DNA from: Dipetalonema caudispina
Taxonomy: Eukaryota > Nematoda > Chromadorea > Rhabditida > Onchocercidae
Assembly: GCA_013365325.1 (NCBI GenBank)
Contig: JABVXV010000183.1
Span: 1 to 64,000 of the forward strand
DNA length: 64,000 bases
Reading direction: 5' to 3'
Shown: one piece after another, positions 1 through 14,400 of the stretch
Layout of the letters: each line of letters starts with the position of its first letter
How positions within the stretch are numbered: the first letter of the stretch is position 1
Made by a program: the position numbers and the translations under genes
The notes under the pieces: model-generated
What the model saw: only the letters and a program-made list of their open reading frames with translations
Told to the model about the DNA's origin: nothing
Databases searched by the model: none

Positions 1-316
<316 letters not shown>

Positions 317-365
317 AGCAATATCTCGGTACCAATAGGATAAGAATGATAATGAAAGAAGAAAG

Positions 366-378
366 ACACACACACATA

Positions 379-406
<28 letters not shown>
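366..406. repeat. (CA)n/(TA)n dinucleotide repeat
   Basis: A short CA run passes directly into a TA run. A 73-codon open frame crossing it (346-567, plus strand) is a by-product of the repeat. Confidence 0.9.
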
Positions 407-409
<3 letters not shown>

Positions 410-738
410 CCACATACAGTGACGATGATGATGATGATAACGATATTGTAATGATATTTCGTTGTCATTTTTCTCATCTCATCGGAAAGCAAAAGCAAAA
501 ATATATACAATATGTATATGAACGGCATGCTTGTTCATGGCCCGAGACAGGCGCCAATTATAAATAAAAAAAATTCTGTTCGGCTTTTCTGCTTCCTTCC
601 TTCCAAATAACTGATTATTCATTATGGGAAGCTCAGAAAAGCGATTGATTATATATTATGTGCGTCAATCGCAACTAAACAACACAATATTATTATAGCG
701 CAATTGTAAGCTACTCTATTCTGAATAACTTGACACAT

Positions 739-821
739 TCTACTGTATAAAAGTGTCAACATTTGTCTACTGTATCTCTCCATATGTCTACTGTACCTAT
801 GCGCATGTCTACTGTAAAGAC

Positions 822-856
<35 letters not shown>

Positions 857-935
857 ATAAAAACTAATAACTCTGTAATTAACTTAGTTCAACTATAAAA
901 GGATTAGAATGTCCATATGTTTATTATCTACTGTA
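739..935. repeat. Degenerate 21-bp tandem repeat built on TCTACTGTA
   Basis: The 9-mer TCTACTGTA occurs at 739, 766, 787, 808 and 927. The copies at 766, 787 and 808 are exactly 21 bp apart, and the sequence between them is also similar, ending in ATG in both full units. This is a small decayed minisatellite or a cluster of one binding site; nothing shows which. An AT run (831-856) lies between the fourth and fifth copies. Confidence 0.7.
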
Positions 936-2410
936 TGCATGTTTTTATAAGAGGAATGATTATATGATAATTAATTAAACAGCATGAATATATGACTCAA
1001 CTTGATGGAGTATACTATTGTCGGCCAACTTTTGAAAGAAAAAGCCGCTAATCATCTTACGCAATCCAATGACAACTATTTTTTTTCTTCTTAATCGTAA
1101 CAATACAATGTTTCGTCTATCTTACGTCAATATGATGAATATACACATATAGTTCGTAATGCGATACTAAAGGCATTTAGGCTAATTAATTTTTTCCACT
1201 CTGCTTATGTAACAAATTAATCCTTTCTGTGAAAAATCCCTGTACGCCAGACAACAGCCGTGCTGGAATAATTTGACAAAATGAAACAGCTATTCGACTT
1301 CTCAAACTTAATTTTAATAAACTCTATCACTTTGTTTTTTGAATTTTTTCATAAATGTTACATAAAGTGATATTTATGACGAATAATCATTAAAGTTCCC
1401 TAACTGATGATTGTGTATAGTTTTATCGAATGTAATGACACAGTTAAAACCAAAGCATCAAGTATGTAATTGGAAAAGAAAGGAAAAAATTTGGATAAAA
1501 ACGAATTATGCATCAAATTCAATGCTGCGACATGATTTTTCAAAATGGGAATTTAATTACAACATTTAAATTTTCGAGAAGATCCTATTTATGCCATAAT
1601 GGCAATCATAAAGATTTAACTTATAGTTCAGAGCTTGATTGGAAAATATAACACAAACTCTGAAATCACATCACAGCTTTCTGGACCGTGACAGTAAAAA
1701 CCGGCTGGAAATCTGTTAACTTAAGGGATGAAATCCAATTTATGACAGTTTTGTTTTAATCATTTCTCTCACTCATAAATTTTTCTCTGTCCGGTTTTTT
1801 ATCTGTGTATTTGTCTGTCGGACACTTATAATGACCAAGGTGACAGCTAGGGGAAGAAAAAAACGAAGAGGAAACGTCCATTGTCGTCGTAGGGGTATCC
1901 CCCTACCCTCTTATGATGTGGGGTAATCAGTAGATGATTATAATAAAAATAAAAAAAGAGAGAGAAGGGTAGGAGACGGGGCGGGATATGGGAGATGGAG
2001 GGGAAGACGACTGGAATAAGGCAAAAAAAAAAAGGGGACAAATTTCACATTATAACGACAAAAATGTTGATGATCGAAAATGACAGCCTTTTTCTGTCTC
2101 GCCTCCGTTCTTTCGCTATCTTAAAAATAAATTAAATGACGATTTGACGGAGACAATATGTTCCCTACCCATCCTTATCCTATCCCGATTCAACCCACAA
2201 TAATCGCAAAAACCGATTTAACATTATTCTAGCTTATCGATATGGCGTATGTATGTATGTATGTATTAATGGTTTATTTCAACAGAAAATATATCAAAAT
2301 TTGAATTATTTCCTTTGTTTTCCCTTACCAAATTTCAAATTTTTTCTAAGTTTTTACATCCATAGATTAAACTTGTAAATCGTTTAATTTCAAGCAAATT
2401 TTTCCGATCA

Positions 2411-2446
<36 letters not shown>
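2411..2446. repeat. (TA)n microsatellite
   Basis: An uninterrupted TA run of about 18 units within otherwise ordinary AT-rich intergenic DNA. Confidence 0.95.
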
Positions 2447-2448
<2 letters not shown>

Positions 2449-5400
2449 TTCCGATGAGAAAAAGAAAAAACTAAAAAGTATAACAAGGACAATAAAAAAT
2501 TATGCAAAAGCGTGGAGAATGCAGTTGATTGATCTTTCACATTTTAAATAACGTGCTACAAATATATATGGTGATTAAATTAGCACAACTAAGTTTAACA
2601 ATAATCCAATTCCACAAATTCTAATTCCATCAAAAAAATTTTTATTTCTTTTTAGTGATACAATAACAATTTTCAACAGATCACGGAGATGTAGAAACAA
2701 TCTATTCATTTATTTGCTTCACAATTTTTTGTGACATTTATTTTACTTCTTTATAATCATTTAAAAAAATAAGGTACTAATTAATCGCACTTAGTAACTT
2801 CATATTATCCTTTACCACTTCTATTCCATTTTCCTTTCTTTTTCCTATATTTCCTTTGGAAGCTTCAATAATTTACGCCGAAAAGGCAGCAGTACTCATC
2901 GATCCGAAGCTTCAATCAAATATGCGTTTAGTGTGCTAATTTATGAAGCTGCCAGCTGTGTGCGTATTACTGTTGCTAATGCTTATACGATCACAGAGAA
3001 TCTGCCGCCTTGACCGGGAAGAAAACCGATGAAATTATTGTAAACTTTACCCTTTATCTTCCCATTTATCTATCAATTTAAATATAATTATATGTATGCA
3101 AATATTTTCTAAAAATTTCAATATGTTACAAATGATCCCAATATTCATTTATTCTTTCTTAGAAGCAATTTGCCGCTAAGATAGGAAATTATTATTACAA
3201 TTAAATTTCCCAATGATATAACAATTAGACAATCCTTTAGCTATTTGTCACCCATTCTTACAAATATCTCTTCCTCTCTTTCCTCCTCCCTTTTTCCCTC
3301 TCTTAGCATGTTTGTTTGTCCGCCCTTTTGGAATATCCGCCTCATTTTTGTGTAAATTTCGTTAATGCTACAGAAGAAGAAGAAAAGGAAGAGCAGGAAT
3401 GATGAGATAGACTATTAAGTCGGAATTTCTTCATTATCATCAAGGGAGAAATGTCGAAATTGACAGTTTTCGGCCAGCAGCTGCATGCACCGAAAGATCC
3501 GTCTTGAAAAAAAAAAACAAAAAAAAAAAATAAAAAACAAAAAAAAAAAAGAAAGAACCGTACCGCTTAATGTAACGTATACAGAATAGGATATTTTGAT
3601 TTTAAAAAGAACAAAAAAGGAGGAAGATATCTACAGGAAGAAATGAATATGAATGAATTGAATTAATGAATAGGGATGATAAAATCGTATAGTATTTATT
3701 TGAATATGTAACGAATACATATTTGAAAGCTTGAAAAATTTTGAAAAATAAAGTTATAATGCCATGACATGTATCAGACAGCTTACAAGTGGATGAGTGT
3801 TAATGAAAAGTGAGGTTGCTTACTTATTCATTTATTTATTTATACTTATTTGCATTGTTAAGTTCAAGAAATTCGAAGATATCCTATACAGAATATGAAT
3901 TTTTGAAACTAAATCTTTTAATTTTTATTTATCCATTAAATTCTTTAATTTGGGAATACCTCGATTTGAGGAAACATTCTTGGCAAACACTCTCCGCAAT
4001 TATTAATATTGCTGTTTATTTTGATAACTTTCTTCTTATTGAATTTTTTGTTTAAATTCATCCAAATTAACTATTATGGAAGAATATTGAGATCAACTTG
4101 GCGTAAAATGCAGCATTAATTGAGTAAGTCATTCTGTCCTAAGAATAAGGTACGGTAAAAGTTATTATAATTCTTTCGAAAAATACAACAAGTCATTTAA
4201 CAAAGACTTCAAATGAAATAAGAGTGAAATGTTAACAAGTGAACTATGAGTTTTCCAGATCAGATGTCAGCAAGTGAACTACGAATTTCCCAGCTTAGGG
4301 TAGTCAATGCAAAAAGCAAAAGTGTATAGTATGAAATTGAACTTAATCCACGAATTAAAAAAGTCCAATCCAATAATATTAAGGGAATTTGTCAAAAAAA
4401 AAAAGTTTCGTCCTTTGAAATACTGGATTTATGGAACAACAGAAACAAATATTTAAACTTATATACTGTCACATTTAAACTGGACTGTAAAGAGTTTTAC
4501 TTAGTGTATTTGAGGCCCGGTTATAATACAAAATTACTAAAAAACATACAGTAGAAAATGATCGGAAAGATTGTGATAAATCCGAAATTTTTTCCCGAAG
4601 ATTGAATCAAAAAAGGTTGTTTCTATTTTATTCTACCTAATAAAATGTATTTAATTCATACTTTCAACAAAATATCAATTAAATAACAATTGTATTTATA
4701 GCTTGTCTGATACAATGAATTATCCAACCATTCATCATTCATTGATTGTATCAAATGATTTATTAGTATAACCTTGATACGATGATGGTAGCAGTTGACA
4801 AATATAGAGATTTTTAAATTTTGATTTCAAAATCAGGAGAAAAGTTTATAATGACTGAAAACTCCGAAAGTTAAATTAATGACTTTAATAATACCGAAAC
4901 GAAAAAAATTTTTTGCGATAAAATTTTGGAATGTTTGATTACCCAATGAATAAAAAAAATTTGAAGATCTGATAGCGATGAATTAGTTGATATTCATTCA
5001 ATGAAATGATGATAAGCGGAAAGAGAGAGGAGATAATGATGCAGGTTACAGTAAATCATTTATTATCAGTAAGTAATTAATCGTGCAATTAAATTAAAGG
5101 GAAGATGTTTAGGAAAATATAAAAATGAAAAATTATGACCGCAATTCCAATATTTTTTACAGATATTCTTTAAGAAAAACAAAATCTTTGTGTAACTTTG
5201 ATGATTTTATTCAAAATTTCGTATTTTGAGGTCATTTTTGTCTAAATGAATGTTTTCATTTTGTCAAGTGCTGACAAATTCAACAATTCATTTATTTATG
5301 AAATATTTATTAGATGCAAAATTTCTACAATTCTACAAATTGTTATCCAATTTATTTGGAGCAAATTTTTTTATTTTCCTGATATGAATATTATTTTAAT

Positions 5401-8385
5401 GACAATCAAAAGAGGTTGGAATAAATCATTCATTCGATTTATAAATTACCGATGCCGATTAAACTGCATGTAAGTGATGATTGTTGGTAATTGTATTTAG
5501 ATGTAAACTTGTTCCTTTATAATGGTTAATTTTAATTTCGAAAAAGACTCAGTTTCTGGAATTTATTCTAAAGCTATTTAAAAGAAATATTATATTCACA
5601 TGAGCAAATAATATTTATTTAATACAAATGATGAATCATTTATTATTTTCAGTACTAAAAGGAACGAGAGGTATTTAATGATAATTAAAAAAATATGTGA
5701 TGCTTATTAATGATACATGTATTGCAAAGCAACGATAGCTTAGAACGAGATGGGAAGAAAATTACTACAGGAGACCAAATTATTATAACCTCATTATGAT
5801 TTTCGGAAGCTTAAAGTTATCGTATCGCAGAAATTACTACTCATTATCAATAATAATGTGAAATTTTGAGTGAATAAGCATGTCATCAAATGTAAGCTAA
5901 TAATGGCCAATGGAATTGACCATGAAACTATGGTTCGTTAAGAAAGACTGAATATTGATCAATGGCCAAGGATTATCCCTAAGAGTGCTAATATTATTTG
6001 CAAGACATCGTTATTTTGAGGGCTAAAAAAAAACTTGTAAATATCTGCAAGCTGTAATTCTTAAAATGTTTGCTTCTGAGGGAAAAAAAGAGACACAAAT
6101 AATTGGAGACAATAAGTGATGGGATTTACGATATAAAATATAGCGAGAGAATGTGAAAATCGTTAGAGAATCACGGTCAATCACGTTGTTAGTGATTGAG
6201 AGTGCACATTGAAGGGAGAAAGAGATGTATTAACATGAAATATGCGTCGTTTCCGGAGTGAAAAGTTTAAATCAAAGGGTAGAGGTAAGTAGTGCGGGAT
6301 TTTTCAATATTGGATGGATGGAAGTTAAGAATATCAGAACAATTCCATTCAATATGTCGTGAAATTAATGGAATTTAAAGAATAAATAATGGAAATTGAT
6401 ACAAATTATAAAAGTAAAATATAATAGTTACAGATCAGATTCATCGGTAACAGAACCTGTAAAAGTTCAGATTATCCTTAAAGGTTATATTGTAAGATAT
6501 AAAATAATGCACATTTAGTTTCCTCTTTCCCAATATGCTGCTAATGCTTTTTTTTACAATTAACTATCAAATAAGTTAAGTAGATTTTTTCAGTTAAGTT
6601 TTCATGTGCCCAATTTTTTTGCTTTTACAAAATTAATATAATTTTAAAAACAGAATTTTCTAATGACTATATAGAATTTCTATAAACTTTGGTTGTAAAA
6701 AAAGGAAAGCATTAGATATATGAGACTGATATGAATGATACTTTTTCGGTAACACTTGTTGGTTCCCATTTTCGGAAGTATTATATGGCTAGCAGTCGAA
6801 TAATCTACTCGCACTTCAAAACAGCACAAATAAACTATAACAGTCACACATGAGAAATATAAATAATAAATAATTCAAAAAGATATCAATAAAGAGAGTG
6901 ATAAATTGATATTTTCAGTGATATATTATCATTGTTATGAGATATAGTACAAATGTTTTCTGTAAATGCAATCCCACGTTAAAGACGGCGTTACATCGTG
7001 ACATTTCATGAGAAGTTTGTCTTCCATAAGACTATGTACGTTGCAATGTACAACGTTTAGATGGTACGTTTGAAGCATCATTTTCCTATCACTTTTAATT
7101 TCATCTTTTTTTGGTTATATTGAACTCACATGATGATGAGCATCATAGTCATACACGTATATGCGTATCTTCTGAAACAACCTACGTTTGTATCATTCAA
7201 CCGACTTCGTTCACTTCTCCCATACAATTCACCTAATGGTAGTTAATATTTTTACCTTTTACCAGTAATAAGTATTTGTTAAGACGGAATAATTAATATT
7301 TAACAAATGGTTGAGGCCAAATAATTTCGGCATGTAAATGAAACAGCGGTGAATTTTATAAAAATTGATTGCAAAGATTACACACAACAACAATTAACAT
7401 GATGGATATTTAACTTGGAAATAGGTTTGAGAAAATTCCCATCAACTATTTATCATCGCCGAATGACAGCTTACAATACGGCGACAACTGTTTGCCGGCT
7501 TCTTGAAAAACGATGAAAACGTAATGAAATTCAGCTTTTGCGCAACATTTCAAAAGATGCAAAGTAGATTTCAAAGAAGGATAAGACAATTGACAATTGC
7601 TGAATTGATCTCTTTCTTCTTTTTTTTTTTGTGAGAATTTTTGGTAATTTGTAATTAGTAGTTGGTAAAAATGATAATTTCTTCAATTATTGTTCTTTTT
7701 TGCAATATTTTTTGTTGCTTTTGAATAAATGTCAAAAAAAGTTGATGAAAATTTTCCGTCAACATTTGTAAAATTTCTTGACCAAATTAAATTTTCATAT
7801 GGCTTTTAGTTTGGTTCCAACCAACAATTAATTTTATGCCATTGTTTTTGCCAATGACATCGAATTAAACATTGGTTGGTACATAAATTCTTAAAGTAGG
7901 AAAAAAGGATGAATATATGATCGCTTTTATGCTTTTGAAAAAGGCACGATAAATTTGTAAAGAAGAATATGACTTAACGTGAGTAGTAGACAGTACCAAA
8001 AACCTTCAATTTCTTGAAATTTGGTTATAATTCTCATGCAATACGAAATGAATTGTTGTATAATATTAGAATTTTCTCATCGTTGAAATACAATAAATCC
8101 CTTGTCAAACTTCGAGAAATTAAGGATTTCCGAATTATGGTATCAGTTAGGCCAAAATACTAAAAAGGATGGAAATCGTAAAGATATGAAAATCGATAAC
8201 AATTTGTAGCAGGCATTCTAATGCAATAGGCACATCTTTACATTGACATAGCATCAAATGTGCTACCTTTTCGGACTGTACGCATTCAAATATGCAAATA
8301 ATAAATTAAAAATTTCATATGAAAAGCATTTAATTCAATTCGATTCACTGTGCTCCATCTATTGTGGCAAAATTGTGAGAGAAAA

Positions 8386-8475
8386 ATATATATGTATATA
8401 TATGTGTGTGTATGTATGTGTATGTGTGTGTGTGTGTGTGTATGTGTGTATGTGTGTGTATGTGTGTATGTGTGC
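8386..8475. repeat. (TG)n/(TATG)n microsatellite
   Basis: About 90 bases alternate TA, TG and TATG units. The two overlapping open frames here (plus strand Cys/Val/Tyr repeats, minus strand His/Thr/Tyr repeats) are translations of the microsatellite and not genes. Confidence 0.95.
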
Positions 8476-11400
8476 AATAAATAAAGCATCGAAAAAGTCT
8501 TTCCATTCATCATGAAAATCAAACGGCTATAGTTAGGCCACCTGGTGGTAAGAGATAGGCCTATCCATGAACAACAGAAGTGGGAAAAAATGTGAAATTT
8601 TAGAAAGTGAGAAATACTTTAGGTTATAGTCAAAGTCATGTGTTGCATCCCCGCGTCTTTAATATATTATGAAAAAACTCAAAATTTTTGAATCGGGAAT
8701 TTAATCACGAATATTTCCATCTCTTCCACAAAGTTAGAGGAGAAAAAGATTCAACTTCAATCAAGTTTTTTTTTTAAGTTTAAAAAAATTAAGTTTATTA
8801 ATAAATGTTATGCTTAGCAAATAAAACGATATGTTTGTTATTTAACTCAATATATGTAAATAAATAAGTAGAAGAAATAATAAATAACCTAATTTTGATG
8901 AGATCTTTGAGCTAAAATTTGAATGTATAAATTTATGCTGATAAGAGGAAAAAAATAAGGAAATAAATGGAAATAATATACAAGTAAATATGCGGACCTA
9001 TATTAGTAATAGAAATAAATAAATAGTATGTAATTAAGCAAAAAACGGATAAACAAATTAGCTAATTGCTATTTGATAGCTTAAAAGAAAGGAAATAATT
9101 CATATTGACTAAAATGCAAATCGTAAAAAATAATTCAAAATTTATGCTGATATGCAATAAAAAAAAATAAGCAAATCAGTGAAAATGGTATATAAATTGA
9201 TATCAAAATTAACAACCGTATTAATCAGTATTCGTAACAAATATTAGCCGTCAGCAGCAACAGGATTAGAATAAATCTATTGACATCTGAAAATGATTAC
9301 AATGCCATCATATTATCATTATCATCATTAATTATATCAAGGTTACTTACCATTAGTATTAATAATAGTTGTACCAGTAATAATGGTAAGAACGGATTGC
9401 GATAATAGGTATGTGTTGATTACGAAAAGTATTATTTCATTGCACATGGATATTTGGTGTTAAAGAAAAAAAGGAACAAAAAACTAAAAATGTGTAGTAA
9501 GTTCTAATGTAAATTATATTTTACTACCATTATTTCCAATAATTTATTCCAATATTCTTTATATATATACCATATTACTTACTTACTAAACATTATTACT
9601 GAAATTAGAAAAAGACGAACTATTCCTCCACAGCACCCATTTAATTCATTATTATTATTGCAATCATTTCTTTCATTCAATAACTGTACCCTTTCAACCT
9701 TTTTCTTCCTTTCCTTTTTCGCCTTACGTCTTTGCAGGTTTTATTCCCAAAATGGAGTTTTTTAAACTTTTCCTCTTAAAAATGAACGTACCCGCTCTTC
9801 TCCTTTATTGCTAAAGGAATGATCACTTTCCATGCATTAAAAGTTACAGCAGTTGGATTGCGGATAATTTGATCTGATTGTTTAATTAACCATTGTTGTA
9901 CATAAAATATCTGACATTTGATCATATCAGGAAATTACAATTAACTTTCTTTGTCAACAGACGAGATAACAATGAATAATGTACATTTAACTAACCTTAT
10001 TTGTTGCCTCTGATTATGGTTGATAACAGATTGCATCGAAATCTAATTTTAAATTTAACAAATGATGGCAAGCATAAGTTCTTTCAATGGACCAACGCAT
10101 ACAAAGGAATTTCATTAGTATGTGCATCATTAAAGAATTTACCTCACTCACTAAGGCCACCAGATTCTTCATTGAAGTACTAGAACAATGCTACCGTAAT
10201 TGATTTGGATAATAACTAATTGTCAAGGTGTTATTGAATCTCTTTATGAGGTTTATATAACCTCCGGCTAAAAGGAAAAAAATTAAAGAAAGAGGAAAAG
10301 AGAAATGAACATAAACAAAAAGAAAAAAGATTGAGATGGCAGCGAAAGGAATGCGACCGATGATAGTTAAAGGCTTCAAAAGAAAATTTTTTTTTATGAG
10401 TTCAATGTGAAATTGCCAAAAAAAATGTTATTCGTTTTGAAAAAATTTGGAACGCAACAATTGGTATCCAACAAAATAGAAATAATTTGTGCGCATAAAA
10501 GATGGAAGGAAAAAAATCGTAACTTCCGAATTATTCGTTCGTTATCAGAAAATGTAATAAAATTTTATATGGGCAATTGAAATTACATAACATTAGTTAG
10601 TTTCCCGAAATACCAAATTTAAAACATTTAAAATTACAGTATGAGGGATTATTGGATGAAGGAATGAGAGAAGATAGCAACCGAATTACGGTAACAACCA
10701 TTTCAGTTACTTTTTTTTTCTTCATATATCATATTCCATGAATTGGTTAAATAAAAAATAATTGCTTATATCCATTCGGTTGGATATGCATTGATATTAT
10801 TTCGGGATATTCTTCAACTTCCGAAATGATTCAGTTTATTCTGTTACAAAACAGAAATGATAGGATGATACCATACGCATGTACAATACGGTAAATATCG
10901 AAATCAGTGAAATACGATTGAAAATAACGCCAAAAAATGTGGCAAATATAGTAACCGAATTATGGTTTACCGTAAAACATGGAATATAATTTCTGTTATG
11001 ATTCATAAACACTAATATCGTATCATCTTAACATCTTCCTAATGTTACGTCGATAACAGTGAAGTAGGAAGGATGCAATTGATGATGATAAAGCAAATGT
11101 ATGGAAAAATAACGAACTTAAGCGAAGGAAGAGGCTGCTAAAGAAAGGAAAAGAATTCTAAAAAGACATACAAAGACAATGAAAAGAAAAATTTTTTTTT
11201 CTTGTATAATGAATTTTCAATTAAGGATAAATTTGCATGAAGTTGCTAAAATCGATTAGACGTTGTACTAAACCATACTTGCATTTCAGCGATTTTTTTA
11301 GCTTGTTTTACTAGTTCTTTTTGGATGAATAATAGGATGAACTAGAATAGAATAAGATAGCTTATTAATTAGGATCCAACATTCAACGAATTGCACTGGC

Positions 11401-14400
11401 TTAATAGCTAGGCTTAAAACTTCTTTTAAAATTATCATAACAAAATGAAATGGTTTTTTTCCCCCATTTTTTCTTTCAAATTAAAATTTTTTGACAAAAA
11501 CATTTTTTTATTTCTCTATTCAAAAAACAAAAAGCAAGAAAAAAAGTTGAAAATGTCTTAGTCTAGTCAAAATATCTCATATATAAACAAATAGATCATC
11601 ATTATTATGACAAATGAATTAGTTGAAGAATTTCCAAAAATTTCATGAGAATTTTATGAAACAAAAGGAAGAGAGAGGAAGGAAAGACTAGGATTTCGGT
11701 AATATTGAAGCTTAAGAATGAAATATATATATATATATATATATAAATGATAAGGATGGATGAGAAAGAATGATTGCAACTGTTCTATTTCACTGATAAA
11801 TGAGCTATGATCGATCTAAAATCATCGGTATTATTAATTGCACATTTTTTTTTTCTCTTATTGAACCATTTTTGCATTAATACATATCCTTCGAATAACT
11901 TCCATTTTATATACGTTTGAAAGCCTTACATTGGTGAAGAAAAAAGAAAAAAGAAAAAGGACGAAGAGAAATTATGCATATACAATAAGCTTAAATTATT
12001 TGAAAAACTTTCTGAAAAAAAAAAAAAAACCATTCAGTTATTCATTCATTTGATTTCATTAGTTATACATGTTGTAACAAAATCTCAACTTCGAAAGTTT
12101 TAAAACTACAAAAATTATGGTACAATTTTTAAATTATTGCTAATTTCTGACAAACTAACTAATGTAATGCAATTGAAGAAATTATCTCAATGATTTCAAT
12201 GAACTGTGTGGAACATTTTAGGTCTTCAAACACGAAGTTGTCCTATTTGTCAAAATGATGATAAAATATGGCAATGCATGAAGCTATCATGAGTTTTGTT
12301 TCTTGATATTGAGATTATATATATATATATAGATAGATATGAATGGACATTAATAATAGTTACTAGACATAAGCCAAACCGTTTATAGAATAGCTGTGAG
12401 AAGGTTGCGAACAGACCTTTGTAAAGTTCGCATAAATAAACAAGAGATATCGGTAAATTTATTGCAAGGAAGATTTGTTAAGTTGCGTATTTCACCTGAG
12501 TGGAACTATATATCAAATGTCAATAACAAACTTCCTGAGTGACTTAACTCAGAATTTGATAACTTGTTGGCTATACATATTATCACTATTACTACTGCTG
12601 CTACTACAACAACACCAATAACTACAGCTACTACTACTATTGAACAAAATGAGCGGATATCAAGATTAATAGTTTACAAGCTGTGCTCATAATTCACTGA
12701 ATTGATGTCGGGTGATATATTTATGTGTTAGCTATCATATGTTTTCCTGCTGACAAATATAATTTCTAGAAATTACGACGCTATCTGATAGGACAAGAAT
12801 GCGAAAAAGTGATAAAATACTGATAACAAAGAGCAAAAATAAATTATTGTTCTACTGTTATCGTAAACTAACAGCAATGTAATTACTTACTCCGATTATT
12901 ATCTAATCAGTATGATGATATACTAGTGATATTAATATTAATCATGATATAAAAGTAATAATAATGACAATAATAATAGTGATAATAATAGTAATAGTAA
13001 TATTTCTTGCAACTATTTCACCTTAATCATTACTTTTATTGCTAAATGTGAATCATTCCTTCATATTGTATTTTGAACAAGAAAAAGAAAATTTGATTTG
13101 AGTAAATTTATGAAATTGAATTCTGACTAAATTGATTAGTTTTGCCTGCTTTCGTTGAAATGGGTTCTCATATAGCTTATACCCTACTATTATGAAAATT
13201 AATTTTACCTTACGAATGGTTTAGGAAGGCAGAAGTAAAGAACAGATGTGTATTTTTTGAATGTAAATAAAAAATAACCTGTTATCAAAATGATGATTTT
13301 GATACTGTAACCTTATAATTTCTTCTCTCTCTCTTATTCCTATCTATTTCTCTTGCCGTATTTTTCCCAAGTGAATGGAATGTTTAGATGAAGGAATTGA
13401 ATAAACTTGAATGAACTCAAGAATATAATATTTTATGGAAAATTTAAGGAAACCATAATTAGGGTGAATTAAAATCCACCTCAAGCCTTAATAAGGATTT
13501 CAAATGTTTTTCTTTTTCACGAAAATATTATTATTACTTCCAGTTAAGAATTACTGTAGCAAAAGGTAATAATTGTACTCACTGAGTAAATAAATCATCG
13601 TCGTAATTTTCTTCACTTCAAGAGAAACAAAAAAAGTACCGAAAACTTGAAAAGGGCGGCAAAAAAAAAAGGCATAGCAAGTTTAGGCACTGAAAAAATA
13701 ATCGCTAGAAGGATAATAAATTTTTATGAGTGACGGGAAAATGAATTAAAAAATTTCGAAGCATTTGTTGATTTGTTTAACCTATTCCTAACTAATCATT
13801 TCATCTCATCTCATCTCATATCTTATTCCATCCGTCCACCGTCTGTCATCCGTCCATCCGTCCGTCTGTCCGCATTCATATCTTCTGTCCGTTAAGAAAT
13901 TTTTTTTTCTCTGCTTCATGTGTTGTTGAAAATGATTGGAAAGGCAATAAAAACGTAAAATTTACGCTCATTGTTTGCAAGTTATTGGTCTTGAATTTGT
14001 TTGAAAATTTTTTTTGTTCGGAAGAGAATATATGTATAAAAGAGGGAAAAAGAAAGAGAGAAAGAAATTTGAAGATGAAACAGCTGAAATGAATTTAAAA
14101 TAAAAATGAACTTTTTTCAATAGAAAAAAAGCGACAAAATTTTTTTCTTTGTTTTTTTCAAAAAAAAAAAAGAAATATTGTTAAAACATCTTTTCTTACT
14201 CATATGTAATTCATTTTGCTCGAAAATACAAATTCATGCTTATATATCTGAACATATGAAATTGTATTGGACGAAATGATACGAAGGATTGAAAAATGAA
14301 TTGATACTGATTTATGTTAAATTTTATGCATGAGATAAATTGAATTGAAACGAATAGATTATTTTTGATCATCCAATACCTTTTAAAACAAGCGGACAGA

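Larger units (their letters stand above)
317..8385. other. Intergenic AT-rich region, no gene supported
   Basis: Only short chance-like open frames are present (for example 3810-4055 and 5246-5473, both plus strand, low-complexity Phe/Ile/Leu/Tyr-rich). It contains (TA)n at 831-856 and 2411-2446, an A-rich tract at 3508-3551, and a slightly less AT-rich patch at 2860-3035 that carries a 29-codon frame with a hydrophobic start (see findings). I see no conserved domain, splice-phased exon chain, tRNA or rRNA here. Small exons of a divergent gene cannot be excluded by eye. Confidence 0.6.

Noticed and set aside
1847..2041. Minus-strand frame rich in Phe/Pro
   Set aside because: It arises from a purine-rich low-complexity tract on the plus strand; no motif.
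8258..8522. Overlapping open frames on both strands rich in Cys/Val/Tyr or His/Thr/Tyr
   Set aside because: They are translations of a TG/TATG microsatellite.
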